A program made the translations under genes and the position numbers. The notes under the pieces were generated by a model, which searched no databases, was not told the DNA's origin, and saw only the letters and a program-made list of their open reading frames with translations. Below are positions 1-8,185 of a stretch of DNA of 64,000 nt, in pieces (position 1 is the stretch's first letter; each line of letters begins with the position of its first letter). This DNA comes from Rhizobiales bacterium 24-66-13 (GTDB lineage: Bacteria; Pseudomonadota; Alphaproteobacteria; Rhizobiales; Xanthobacteraceae): contig NCHM01000001.1 in assembly GCA_002257205.1 (NCBI GenBank), positions 1 to 64,000 on the forward strand, given 5' to 3'.

Positions 1-368
1 GCTCCATTCGGTCTGGAGATAGTCCTCCATGTGGGCGAACACGCGCGCCGCGCCGCCGCTGGAGGTGGTGACGTGGAAAAGGTCCGGCCCCAGGCGGGCA
101 ACGATGCCGTCATCGAAGATGAAGCCGTTCTCGCCCAGCATCAGAGCAGCGCGTTGGGCTCGTCCGCGCCGTGGCTGAGGATGCCGCGCGGACGGTGATA
201 CTTGAACGAGCGCCCCACAAGGTGGATGCCGTTCGCCAGCAGGGTCGAAGCCACCGTGTCGCCGGCGAGGCCGGTAAGTCCACGTCCGTTGAAGGTGAGG
301 CGGAGGGGCTGGGTGCGGTCGACGCGCCCGCCGGCGGGCAGGCGGAAGGGTTGGGGATGGGCCATCAT
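1..368 (-). pseudogene. soxA: sarcosine oxidase alpha subunit, internally deleted remnant
   Basis: The reading frame starting at 368 gives a typical SoxA N-terminus of 76 residues (the region ending in RSFKYHRPRGIL and EPNALL), then stops at 141-143. The sequence leftward from 141, in another frame, reads MLGENGFIFDDG and then FHVTTSSGGAARVFAHMEDY, which belongs to the C-terminal aminomethyltransferase domain hundreds of residues later in an intact roughly 1000-residue SoxA. The middle of the gene, FAD/NAD-binding part included, is therefore missing. The intact enzyme would oxidatively demethylate sarcosine with SoxB, SoxD and SoxG. The gene continues past the left edge. The deletion is seen directly; loss of function is inferred. 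It overlaps the soxD remnant as in a normal sox operon. Confidence 0.8.
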
Positions 369-640
369 GCGCCTCCTTCTGGCCGTGGCGTCCCCATGGG
401 ATAACTCGCCACGAACGCATCGCTGGCGGTGTCGCGCAGCGCGTTGAACCAGCGCCCGCAGCCGTGCGCATGAAGCCAGCGCTCCGCGTGGCCGCCCTTC
501 GGATTGGAGCGGAAGTAGAGGAAGCCCGCCCAGGCCGCGTCGTCGTACGCTTCGGGATGCTCCGGACGGGAGATGTGGGCTTCGCCGCCGCACCGGAACT
601 CGATCTCGGGCCGGGCGCCGCGGGATGGGCCAGGAATGGC
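365..640 (-). pseudogene. soxD: sarcosine oxidase delta subunit, 5'-damaged remnant
   Basis: One minus-strand frame reads RPEIEFRCGGEAHISRPEHP, then a stretch containing WAGFLYFRSNPKGGHAERW, and ends PMGTPRPEGGA at 365. This is the conserved body of SoxD, the small zinc-binding subunit of heterotetrameric sarcosine oxidase. The expected start and the first zinc pair (CPxCG) are not there: upstream of RPEIEF the frame reads LAIPGPSRGA with no cysteine and no nearby ATG. The 5' end is thus mutated or was replaced. Its stop overlaps the soxA start, as in functional operons. With the broken soxA it marks a dead sox locus. Confidence 0.7.
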
Positions 641-666
641 CAGGTCCGGAGGAGGGTCGGGCTCTC

Positions 667-840
667 ATGGAGCGTACTCAGGTCATCGGCCGTGAGCTTC
701 AGACGCTCGCTCGCGCGTTCGACACGACGCCAAGCTATGTAGACTTTAAACAAAGGCTCCGTGCGCAGCACGATCTGGGGCTTTTCCCGGACGATCGATT
801 GGTTCGCGCTGTCGCGATGGCCATCCAACGCGACATCTAA
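667..840 (+). CDS. hypothetical small protein, doubtful
   Basis: A 57-residue frame starts at ATG 667 behind a purine-rich GGAGGAGGG stretch at about 648-656 and ends at 840. The product (MERTQVIGRELQTL at its start) is charged, has no membrane segment and no motif I recognise. It lies between the soxD remnant and a LysR remnant in a decayed zone and is less GC-rich than its neighbours. It could be a real small gene, the tail of a lost gene, or chance. Confidence 0.25.
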   Translation: MERTQVIGRELQTLARAFDTTPSYVDFKQRLRAQHDLGLFPDDRLVRAVAMAIQRDI

Positions 841-952
841 AAAGGAAATGAAAGTCCAACATTCCCGCAGGTCTTTGGCGGCGCCGAATTGATCTTAAGC
901 CAAGCCATATCAGGCTGGGACGAAACACTTGGGCAACGCCCGAGCCTCGCAA

Positions 953-1480
953 CTACGTGGGCCCGCCCGCCGTGGAGCGGATCGCAGCACCGAGCGTGCG
1001 CAGCGCCTTGCAGGCGGTCCGATCGGTGAGGTTTGAGTAGAGCATCACCTCCCGCGAGGGCAGTCCCGGTAGCCCAACCCTCGGCCCCACATCGACAGTC
1101 ACCGCCGGGGCTACGCGGCGCCCAAGGGCCGCTACTGCAAGGCCGGCGGATACGGCGGCGCCAATGGTACCGATGCCGCCGCCGACGAACACCTCCGTCC
1201 ACTGGATGCCCGCGGCATCCAGGGCATATGTCGCCATGGTGCGAACGCTGCACGGCGCGGCCTGGGTGGCGAGCCCAGCGGATCGCCGGCCCTATGCTCG
1301 AAGTCCGGCACCGCCATCCAGCCGAATTCCTCGTCGAGGATAACCTCTCCGCCGCGGCGACGGTTATCGTGGCGCAGCACGATGGCCGCGTCGAGTTCGC
1401 CGCGTTCGAAATCCTCTAGGCTCTCCCATCAAAAGGTGACCCGCACCTCCAGGATGAGCGACGGTCAACGCCACCCATCT
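953..1480 (-). pseudogene. LysR-type regulator, C-terminal frameshifted remnant
   Basis: Minus-strand pieces in different frames fit the substrate-binding domain of a LysR-type regulator. At about 1270-1435 the reading is DFERGELDAAIVLRHDN-like followed by VILDEEFGWMAVPDFEHRAG; at 953-1237 it continues as MATYALDAAGIQWTEVF, then SAGLAVAALGRRVAP and LPSREVMLYSNLTD, which is the family's usual ending. At least one frameshift lies near 1240-1270, and the N-terminal helix-turn-helix is absent. It adjoins the sox remnants, so the locus seems to have decayed as a block. Its former target is unknown. Confidence 0.6.
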
Positions 1481-1526
1481 CGCACGCCCGCTGCTTAACA
1501 CCCTGCCGCAGGGCCTGAGCGCGATG

Positions 1527-1570
1527 GCCCATTCGTTGAGCGTCTGGCCCGTGCCGCCGATCTTGGCGAC
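1527..1570 (-). mobile_element. scrap of an IS3-family orfA
   Basis: These 44 bases align without gaps, at roughly 80 percent identity by eye, with 55426-55470, inside the IS3 orfA at the other end of the window. The minus-strand reading is AKIGGTGQTLNEW, against [13 protein letters not shown] in the larger copy. Nothing else of the element is recognisable nearby. It is probably the footprint of an old insertion in this decayed region. Confidence 0.45.
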
Positions 1571-1593
1571 GAATTCAGCAATTCTCTGTTTGT

Positions 1594-1611
1594 TGTAATC
1601 TTTGGGCAATC
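1594..1611 (+). promoter_or_regulatory. degenerate tandem box before the RND operon
   Basis: TGTAAT and GGCAATC half-sites start 11 bases apart (GTAAT at 1595, GCAAT at 1606), 24 bases before the start at 1634. It matches the pitch of the CGTAAT-N5-CGTAAT boxes at 7456, 9528, 11706 and 16122, but the second half is degenerate. A GATAGC stretch about 10 bases downstream could be a weak -10. It suggests the RND pump belongs to the same regulon. Confidence 0.4.
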
Positions 1612-1633
1612 GCGCTGCGCGATAGCCCTGCCC

Positions 1634-2806
1634 ATGAAAACCGATCTTCCTCGTCGGGGCCTTGTGTGGCCCCCGCGCTGCCTCCTGATTGTAGCAGGGG
1701 CGCTCGCCTTGGCGGCGTGCGGTGAGAGCCAGCCGGCTGCACTCCACGAACCCGTCGAGGTCTCGGTCGTGCAGCTGAGACCCGAGGCCATTACGATCTA
1801 CGACGTGCTGCCCGGCCGGGTCGCCGCCTATCGTGTCGCGGAGATCAGGCCGCAGGTTGGCGGTATCGTCCGGAACCGGCTATTCCGCCAGGGCAGCGAG
1901 GTCGAGGCGGGCCAGCCCCTGTTCCAGATCGATCCGGCCGCGTTCGCCGCCGAAGTCGACATGGCGGCGGCGGCCCTTAGCAGGTCCGATGCCGCGCTCA
2001 ACAGGACGGAGGCGCAGGTCCGGCGTGTGGAGGCGCTTCTCAAGACCAACACGGCCACACAGCAGGCCTATGACGAAGCCATCGCCGCGCGCGCGCAGGC
2101 CGCTGCCGACGTCGCGTACGGCCGGGCCGCGCTGGAGCGCCGGACGCTCGATCTCGGCTTCGCCACCATCCGCGCGCCCATCGCCGGGCGGATCGACCAT
2201 GCGTTGGCGAGCGAGGGCTTGCTGGCAACGCCGGGCGGCACCTCGCCGCTCGCGATCGTGCAGCAGATCGACCGGGTCTATGTCGATCTCCGCCAGCCGG
2301 CACGCCGCCTCGACGCCTTGCGTGGGCTGGCGCGCCCCGATGAAGCGGATGCGGGCACCCCGGTGGAAATCCTGTCGGCGGACGGCAAGGCCTATCCTGT
2401 GGTCGGAAGACTGCTGTTCTCGGGGATCAGCGTCGACCCCGGAACGGGCGAGATCGTCCTTCGCGTCGAGGCGGACAATCCCCAGCGTCTCTTGCTCCCG
2501 GGCATGTTCGTGCGGGCGCGGCTGGCGCGGGAGAAAAGGCCGGCGGCACTGCTGGTGCCCCTGCAGGCGGTCCAGCGCGACGGCAACGGCGTCGAGCACG
2601 TCAGCATTGTCGAGGACGCGGGCAGGGTGGTGCGCCGCGAGATCGTGACCGGCGGGCAGATCGACGGGCGCGTCGTCGTCGAAAGCGGGCTGCGCGCCGG
2701 CGACCAGGTGGTCGTGGAGGGGCAGGACCGCATCCAGCCGGGCGCGCAGGTGAACGCCTTGCCCTGGCGGGTCGAGCGCGTCGCGGATGCGGAGCCGCAT
2801 CGCTGA
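1634..2806 (+). CDS. RND efflux periplasmic adaptor lipoprotein
   Basis: A 390-residue membrane-fusion protein of the AcrA/MexA/MexE type, which bridges an inner-membrane RND pump to an outer-membrane channel. A signal peptide ends in the lipobox LALAAC with Cys29, so it should be a lipid-anchored periplasmic protein. The lipoyl half-motif (VRNRLFRQGSEVEAGQPLF) is at about residues 77-97, a coiled hairpin (AAALSRSDAALNRTEAQ) spans about 105-170, the second lipoyl half (TIRAPIAGRID) follows, then the beta-barrel domain. The stop overlaps the ATG of the RND gene by one base, so the two are translationally coupled. No TolC partner is in this operon; the channel at 11871 could serve. Confidence 0.92.
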   Translation: MKTDLPRRGLVWPPRCLLIVAGALALAACGESQPAALHEPVEVSVVQLRPEAITIYDVLPGRVAAYRVAEIRPQVGGIVRNRLFRQGSEVEAGQPLFQIDPAAFAAEVDMAAAALSRSDAALNRTEAQVRRVEALLKTNTATQQAYDEAIAARAQAAADVAYGRAALERRTLDLGFATIRAPIAGRIDHALASEGLLATPGGTSPLAIVQQIDRVYVDLRQPARRLDALRGLARPDEADAGTPVEILSADGKAYPVVGRLLFSGISVDPGTGEIVLRVEADNPQRLLLPGMFVRARLAREKRPAALLVPLQAVQRDGNGVEHVSIVEDAGRVVRREIVTGGQIDGRVVVESGLRAGDQVVVEGQDRIQPGAQVNALPWRVERVADAEPHR

Positions 2807-5800
2807 TGTCCGCCTTCTTCATCGACCGGCCGGTCTTCGCCTGGGTCATCGCGATCGTCATCGCGCTCGCCGGGGCCATCGCAATCCCGCAGCTTCCCAC
2901 CGAGCGCTATCCGGCCATCGCGCCGCCGAGCATCAGCATCTATGCGACCTACCCCGGTGCCTCGCCCCAGGCGATGAGCGAGGGCGTCGTCGGCCTGATC
3001 GAGCGTGAACTCTCGAGCGTGCGCAATCTCCTGTATTTCGAAAGCTCGACGGACATGTCGGGCACCGCGACGATCACCGCTACGTTCAAGCCCGGCACCA
3101 GCCCGGAACTTGCGCAGGTCGACGTACAGAACCGGCTGAAGACCGTGGAGGCGCGCCTGCCGCAGGCGGTCCGGCAGCTCGGCCTGACGGTCGAGGCCGT
3201 CGCCTCCGGCTTCCTGCTACTGCTGGACATCACGTCCCTGAGCGGGGCGCACGACGAGGTAACCCTCGGCGACTACGCTGTGCGCAACGTCGCTGACGAG
3301 CTCAAGCGCGTGCCCGGCGTCGGCCGCGTCCAACTCTTCGCGACGGAGCGCGCGATGCGGATCTGGGTCGATCCGGTCAAGCTGTCCGCCCACGATCTGA
3401 CCTTCGGCGACGTCACCGCCGCCATCGCGCAGCAGAACGTGCAGATCGCGCCGGGCGCCCTAGGGGCCGAGCCGACGATCGCCGGCCAGCGTGTCACCGT
3501 GCCGCTCGAGGCCGATGGGCGGTTGCGGACGCCCGAGCAGTTCCGGGCCATCGTGCTGCGCGCCAATCCGGATGGATCCAGCCTGACCCTCGGCACGGTC
3601 GCCCGGGTCGAGCTGGGTGCGCAATCCTACGCCTTCGCTTCCCGCTCCAACGGCAGGCCGGTGGCGACGCTCGCGGTCCAGCTCGCCCCCGGCGCCAATG
3701 CGGTGACGACATCCTCAGCCATCGCGGCCCGGATGACGGAGCTGGCCAAGGCCATGCCGGAGGGGATGGGGTTTTCGATCCCTTTCGATACGGCGCCCTT
3801 CGTGCGCGTCTCCATCGAGAAGGTGCTGGTCACGCTTCTTGAAGCCATGGCGCTGGTCTTCCTGGTGATGTTCCTGTTCCTGCAGAACGTCCGCTGCACG
3901 CTGATCCCGGCGATCGTGGCGCCGGTCGCCCTGCTCGGCACCTTCGCGGTGATGCTGGCGGTGGGCTATTCTATCAACGTGCTGACCATGTTCGGCATGG
4001 TGCTGGCCATCGGTATCATCGTCGACGACGCCATCGTCGTGGTCGAGACGGTAGAGCGGCTCATGGCGCAGGAGGGGCTCACACCGCGCGCGGCGACGCT
4101 CAGGGCGATGCGCGAGATGAGCGGGGCGGTCATCGGCATCACGCTGGTGCTCTCGGCCGTGTTCGTGCCGATGGCGCTGGCGGGCGGTTCCGTTGGCGTC
4201 ATCTATCGGCAATTCGTGCTCACGATGGCGGTGTCGATCCTGCTTTCGGCCTTCCTTGCCCTCACGCTGACGCCGGCGCTCTGCGCGACCATGCTCAAGC
4301 CGGTGCGGGCGCACGGGGAGAAGCCGGCCTTCTTCGGCTGGTTCGACCGGCGCTTCGAGGGGCTGACGCGCGGCTACGCGCGCGGCGTCGCCCGGCTGGT
4401 GGTGCGGCCCTGGTACATGATGGCGGGTTTCGCGGTGGTCGTCGTCCTGCTCGGCCTCGCCTTCGCGCGGCTGCCCTCGGCCTTCCTGCCGGAGGAGGAC
4501 CAGGGCTATTTCCTGACCTCCATCCAGCTGCCGCCGGACGCGACCGCGAACCGCACACGCGAAGCGGTCGAGACCATGGAGCGGCACAATGCCTCGCGGC
4601 CGGCCATCCGGCACACCGAGAGCATCCTGGGGTTCGGCTTCTCGGGCTCCGGCCCGAATGCCGCGATGATCTACACCATGCTGACGGACTGGGACGCGCG
4701 CAAGGGGGCGAGCGCCGCCGACGAGGTCACACGGGCCAATGCGGCCGCCCGGTCGATCCGCGAGGGCAGCGTCGTCAGCATGCTGCCGCCGGCGATCGAC
4801 GGGCTTGGCACGACCTCAGGCTTCGCGCTGCGGCTGGAGGATCACGCCGGCCGCGGCCCGGCCGCGCTCGCGGCGGCGAAGGACTGGCTTCTGGCCGCGG
4901 CCGCCGCAAGCCCCGTGCTCTCCGGTGTCTATGAGGAGGGCCTGCCCGCCGGAAGCCGCATCCGGCTTCATATCGACCGGCTGAAGGCGCGCGTCCTCGG
5001 CGTCTCCTTCGCCGATATCGCGGAGACGCTCAGCGCGGCGATGGGCTCGTCCTATGTCAACGATTTCACCAATCTCGGCCGCGTGCAGCAGGTGATCGTG
5101 CAGGCCGACGCGGCGGCGCGGATGACGCTCGAGGACATGCTGGCGCTTCAGGTGCGCAACGCCGCCGGCCGTTCCGTGCTGCTGTCGGAGCTCGTCACGC
5201 CCGCGTGGGAGTCCGGCCCGCTCCAGGTCGTGGGCTACAACGGCTATCCGGCGGCGCGGATCACAGGTTCGGCGGCGCCGGGCCGCTCCAGTGGAGAGGC
5301 CATGCAGGAAATGGAGGTTCTGGCGCGCCGGCTGCCGCCGGGCTTCGCCGTCGCGTGGACCGGCCAGTCCCTGCAGGAGCAGCAGGCCGGCGCGCAGGCT
5401 CCGCTGCTGCTCGCCTTCTCCATACTGGTTGTGTTCCTGGTGCTGGCCGCGCTCTACGAAAGCTGGTCGGTGCCGTTCGCGGTCATGCTGGTGGTGCCGC
5501 TCGGCCTGATCGGCGCGGTGGCTGCCGTGATGCTGCGCGACATGCCCAACGACGTGCTCTTCAAGGTCGGGCTGGTGACCATCATCGGCCTCTCGGCGAA
5601 AAATGCCATCCTGATCGTCGAATTCGCGCGGGCCGCCCGCGCGCGTGGCGTCGATCCGGCGAAGGCGGCGGTAGAGGCGGCGCGGCTGCGGTTGCGTCCG
5701 ATCGTGATGACGAGCCTCGCCTTCACGCTCGGCATCGTGCCGCTGATGGGGGCCTCCGGGGCGGGCAGCGAGACCCAGCAGTCGATCGGCACCGGCGTCT

Positions 5801-5967
5801 TCGGCGGCATGATCAGCGCCACCGTCCTCGCGGTCGTCTTCGTGCCCGTGTTCTTCGTCGTCGTGACGAAGCTGGCGGAGCGGCTGGCCGGGTGGATTGG
5901 GCGCGGTCCGGCGGCCTCGGCCGACCCGTCGCCCGAACCGGCGGCCGACCCGGCCGGGCCGCGTTAG
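2806..5967 (+). CDS. RND multidrug efflux pump (AcrB/MexF type, HAE1)
   Basis: A 1053-residue inner-membrane proton-driven antiporter, of normal length for the HAE1 family. It begins with the hallmark MSAFFIDRPVFAWVIAIVI (first membrane helix). The periplasmic porter domains hold SVRNLLYFESS; helix 4 carries the proton-relay pair in GIIVDDAIVVVETVERL, and helix 10 the lysine in GLSAKNAILIVEFA. About twelve membrane helices are visible. The C-terminus has a short Pro/Ala/Asp-rich tail. Its operon partner is the upstream adaptor. The substrate cannot be told from sequence; location beside an exporter-rich biosynthetic cluster hints at self-protection or product export. Confidence 0.95.
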   Translation: MSAFFIDRPVFAWVIAIVIALAGAIAIPQLPTERYPAIAPPSISIYATYPGASPQAMSEGVVGLIERELSSVRNLLYFESSTDMSGTATITATFKPGTSPELAQVDVQNRLKTVEARLPQAVRQLGLTVEAVASGFLLLLDITSLSGAHDEVTLGDYAVRNVADELKRVPGVGRVQLFATERAMRIWVDPVKLSAHDLTFGDVTAAIAQQNVQIAPGALGAEPTIAGQRVTVPLEADGRLRTPEQFRAIVLRANPDGSSLTLGTVARVELGAQSYAFASRSNGRPVATLAVQLAPGANAVTTSSAIAARMTELAKAMPEGMGFSIPFDTAPFVRVSIEKVLVTLLEAMALVFLVMFLFLQNVRCTLIPAIVAPVALLGTFAVMLAVGYSINVLTMFGMVLAIGIIVDDAIVVVETVERLMAQEGLTPRAATLRAMREMSGAVIGITLVLSAVFVPMALAGGSVGVIYRQFVLTMAVSILLSAFLALTLTPALCATMLKPVRAHGEKPAFFGWFDRRFEGLTRGYARGVARLVVRPWYMMAGFAVVVVLLGLAFARLPSAFLPEEDQGYFLTSIQLPPDATANRTREAVETMERHNASRPAIRHTESILGFGFSGSGPNAAMIYTMLTDWDARKGASAADEVTRANAAARSIREGSVVSMLPPAIDGLGTTSGFALRLEDHAGRGPAALAAAKDWLLAAAAASPVLSGVYEEGLPAGSRIRLHIDRLKARVLGVSFADIAETLSAAMGSSYVNDFTNLGRVQQVIVQADAAARMTLEDMLALQVRNAAGRSVLLSELVTPAWESGPLQVVGYNGYPAARITGSAAPGRSSGEAMQEMEVLARRLPPGFAVAWTGQSLQEQQAGAQAPLLLAFSILVVFLVLAALYESWSVPFAVMLVVPLGLIGAVAAVMLRDMPNDVLFKVGLVTIIGLSAKNAILIVEFARAARARGVDPAKAAVEAARLRLRPIVMTSLAFTLGIVPLMGASGAGSETQQSIGTGVFGGMISATVLAVVFVPVFFVVVTKLAERLAGWIGRGPAASADPSPEPAADPAGPR

Positions 5968-5975
5968 CTTGGGGG

Positions 5976-6557
5976 TCAGGCGCGGCTGCGCCACATGCGC
6001 GGTAGAACGTCGGTGGGGCCGTTCCTGTCCTCGAAATGGTGCTTGAGGGTGCCCGCGATGTGCAGGCCGATGCAGGCGAGGAGCAGATAGGCCGCATATT
6101 TGTGGAGGGCCTGAAACACCGCGAAGGCCGCGTCGTTCTTCGGCAGGAGTTCCGGCAGGTGGGGCAGGAAGAAGAACGGCACGCCGTCGCTCTGGGTGAA
6201 GCTGCTCGACATGGCGTAGCCCAGCAGCGGGATGAGCACGGTCAGCGCAATCATCAGGCGGTGGGTGGCGTGCGACAGCATCTTCTCCCATCCCCGCAGG
6301 GCTGGGGGCATGCCGGGAAGACGCGCGCTGTAGTGCTAGCGCAGGGTCAGCTGCACCAGCGCCACGAGCCAGACCAGGATGCCGAACTGCTTGTGGTTCA
6401 CATAGAAGAACCCGGCGGTCGGATCGTCTTCGGACAGCCGGGTCATGTACCAGCCGGCCGCGATCAGCGCGAGGATCAGCACCGCCCGCACCCAGTGCAG
6501 GATGCGCATGGAACGCGGGTAGACGACGGCCTGTCCGGCGTGCAGCGATTGAGGCAT
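5976..6557 (-). pseudogene. cytochrome b561, split by an in-frame stop
   Basis: Read through one TAG codon at 6336-6338, the frame from ATG 6557 to 5976 makes a 193-residue four-helix cytochrome b561 of the YceJ/YodB type, close to the family's usual length. Likely haem-ligand histidines are in RILHWVRA and VNHKQFGIL (first part) and in LSHATHRLM and HKYAAYLL...HIAGTLKHH (second part). The stop follows LVQLTLR, inside the loop between helices 2 and 3. The second part could restart at ATG 6311, but each half alone would lack haem ligands. The family carries electrons across the inner membrane, for example from quinol. It is a recent nonsense mutation or a base-call error; no other damage is seen. 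Confidence 0.75.
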
Positions 6558-6630
6558 GAAAGACGTCCTGTTCCGTATGGCTGTGCCTCGGCTTGGCCGG
6601 AGGCGGGCGGGCTTGGTGCGGCAGGTCGGT

Positions 6631-7170
6631 CTAGTCCCGCCCCGCCATGACCTTCTCGAACCTGAACATGCCGCCGCCGCCCGGCAGCTCGGGCTGATCG
6701 TCGCGGTGGGGGTCGGGGTGGCCGGCGTGATAATAGGCGACGATCTTGAAGCCGCATGTGTTGACGTAGAAGTGGATGTTCCGCCTTTCGAAATAGGGGG
6801 TGTGGGTCGTCCACACCCGCGTTTGCGGATAGCGGGCTTCGATCGCCTTCCAGGCGCGTTTGCCGATGCCCTGGCCTTCATGGCCCACGGCCACGAAGAA
6901 CAGGGCGAGCGCGCTCTGCCCGGTCAGTCTGTCGATGATCACGACGGCGCCGCCGACCCTGTGTCCATCCCGCACGATGTGAAGAACCTCCGCGCCCGGT
7001 GCCTCGCAGGACTCCTTGATGATTTCGTCGGGCGGGATGGCAGCCTCCGCCAGAGCGCCGAATTCCGCCACGGCGGCGACGGCGAAGGCCTCCCGCAGGT
7101 CCTGCCGGTAGCGCGGCAGGTCGGCGGCGGCCACTGGCTCGAGCGTCATATTATCGTGATCCAAGGTCAT
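6631..7170 (-). CDS. GNAT-family N-acetyltransferase
   Basis: A 179-residue single-domain GNAT acetyltransferase. The acetyl-CoA-binding motif A is seen as [20 protein letters not shown] (Q/RxxGxG/A pattern GQGIGK), with beta4 just before it, and the end of the fold reads [17 protein letters not shown], typical of motif B. ATG 7170 is chosen because it starts the globular part; ATG 7149 is possible. The acceptor is unknown. It may share a minus-strand promoter with the b561 gene (74 bases away); a minus-strand copy of the tandem CGTAAT box lies about 220 bases upstream. Confidence 0.8.
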   Translation of the reverse strand: MTLDHDNMTLEPVAAADLPRYRQDLREAFAVAAVAEFGALAEAAIPPDEIIKESCEAPGAEVLHIVRDGHRVGGAVVIIDRLTGQSALALFFVAVGHEGQGIGKRAWKAIEARYPQTRVWTTHTPYFERRNIHFYVNTCGFKIVAYYHAGHPDPHRDDQPELPGGGGMFRFEKVMAGRD

Positions 7171-7387
7171 GATCCGGCTGAAGGCCCGGTCCGGGCCCCG
7201 CGGTGAGGGTGACGCGGCGCGGTGGCGGGCATCAGTCCGGCACAAAGACTGACACCATGCCGGCACCGCAAGACGGCGTGATGGCTTCGGTTGGCACCGT
7301 GTCCGCCGAAGGGACACGATTGAACCCCTGGACACCCGAAACCGCCGCGCGCACGGCGGTTCGCACCTCATCCATGAATCGGAGCTT

Positions 7388-7406
7388 CATTGCGTGGACA
7401 TTACGC
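7388..7406 (-). promoter_or_regulatory. tandem CGTAAT/CGCAAT box, minus strand
   Basis: Read on the minus strand this is GCGTAAT-N5-CGCAATG: a GTAAT half-site (7400-7404) followed by GCAAT (7389-7393), starts 11 bases apart. It has the same pitch as the plus-strand boxes and points toward the GNAT gene. The second half is degenerate, so it is a weaker candidate. Confidence 0.35.
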
Positions 7407-7455
7407 AGCCCCGCCCGCCGGGCGCCGCAGATGCGCGAACGCGCCTCGGCGCGCG

Positions 7456-7473
7456 CGTAATCTTCATGTAACG
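7456..7473 (+). promoter_or_regulatory. tandem CGTAAT box before the two-component genes
   Basis: GTAAT at 7457 and GTAAC at 7468, 11 bases apart, end 44 bases before the GTG start of the response regulator. A CAAGAA stretch about 9 bases downstream is placed like a -10. Its position suits autoregulation by an activator that overlaps the -35 region, as known for PmrA/QseB-type regulators. Confidence 0.6.
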
Positions 7474-7516
7474 ATGACGGCCAAGAAGCGGGGCCACTCG
7501 AAGAGGGCATCCATCC

Positions 7517-8185
7517 GTGCGCATACTCGTCATAGAAGACGATGCCGATCTCGGCCCCTGGCTGCGGGATGCGCTGGAGGCCGCGCTCGGCGGGGCCGAT
7601 CGCGTGGCGACGCTCGACGAGGCCGAGGCCGCCTTGAAGGTGCGCCCCTTCGATCTGGTCGTGATGGACCGGCGGCTGCCGGACGGCGACGCGGTGACGC
7701 TGATCGCGCGAATGCGCATGCTCAGCCCGCGCCCGAGCATCCTGGTGCTCACCGCGCTGGACGATCCCAACGAGATCGCGAGGGCGCTTAATGCCGGCGC
7801 CGACGACTATCTCGCCAAGCCTTTCGAGCCGGTGGAACTGATCGCGCGGGCGCGGGCGGTCCTCAGACGCAACCAGCTCGACCAGAAGGGTGTGACCAGC
7901 GTGTCGAACCTGCGCTTCGACACCTTCGCGCGCACCGCCTATGTGGATGACCAGCCGCTGATCCTTCCGCGCCGGGAGCTCGCCCTGCTCGAGGCGCTGA
8001 TGCGCCGGGCGGGACAGGTGGTGCTGCGCGAATCCCTCGACAATGCGGTCTACGGCTTCGACGACGAGATTCAGTCGAATGCCATCGACGCCCATCTGTC
8101 TCGCTTGCGCAAGCGCTTGCGGGAAGCCGGCTGCCGTGCGGAAATCAAGGCCCTGCGCGGAATCGGCTACCTGATGGCTGAATGA
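7517..8185 (+). CDS. OmpR-family response regulator (QseB/PmrA-like)
   Basis: A 222-residue two-component response regulator. The receiver domain (about 1-115) has the acidic pair in VIEDDADLG, the phosphoacceptor Asp51 in LVVMDRRLPDGD, and the conserved lysine in YLAKPFEPVEL. The C-terminal winged-helix (about 125-220) includes LPRRELALLEALMRR and the recognition-helix region NAIDAHLSRLRKRL. The start is GTG 7517. Its stop overlaps the ATG of the histidine kinase gene by four bases. A tandem 11-bp-pitch box lies just upstream and recurs before three further operons, which makes this protein the prime candidate regulator of the cluster. Confidence 0.92.
   Translation: MRILVIEDDADLGPWLRDALEAALGGADRVATLDEAEAALKVRPFDLVVMDRRLPDGDAVTLIARMRMLSPRPSILVLTALDDPNEIARALNAGADDYLAKPFEPVELIARARAVLRRNQLDQKGVTSVSNLRFDTFARTAYVDDQPLILPRRELALLEALMRRAGQVVLRESLDNAVYGFDDEIQSNAIDAHLSRLRKRLREAGCRAEIKALRGIGYLMAE

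Larger units (their letters stand above)
7171..7516. other. divergent intergenic region, GNAT / response regulator
   Basis: This 346-base gap separates the minus-strand GNAT gene from the plus-strand response regulator. It holds two copies of the tandem GTAAT box (listed separately), one per strand. It also has a possible minus-strand 52-codon frame from ATG 7390 to 7232 ([17 protein letters not shown] at its start) with no recognisable motif and no clear ribosome site. I do not call that frame a gene. Confidence 0.4.

Noticed and set aside
4816..6291. A 491-codon minus-strand frame
   Set aside because: It lies opposite the RND pump, is rich in Arg/His/Pro with no motif, and is a shadow of the pump's codon bias.
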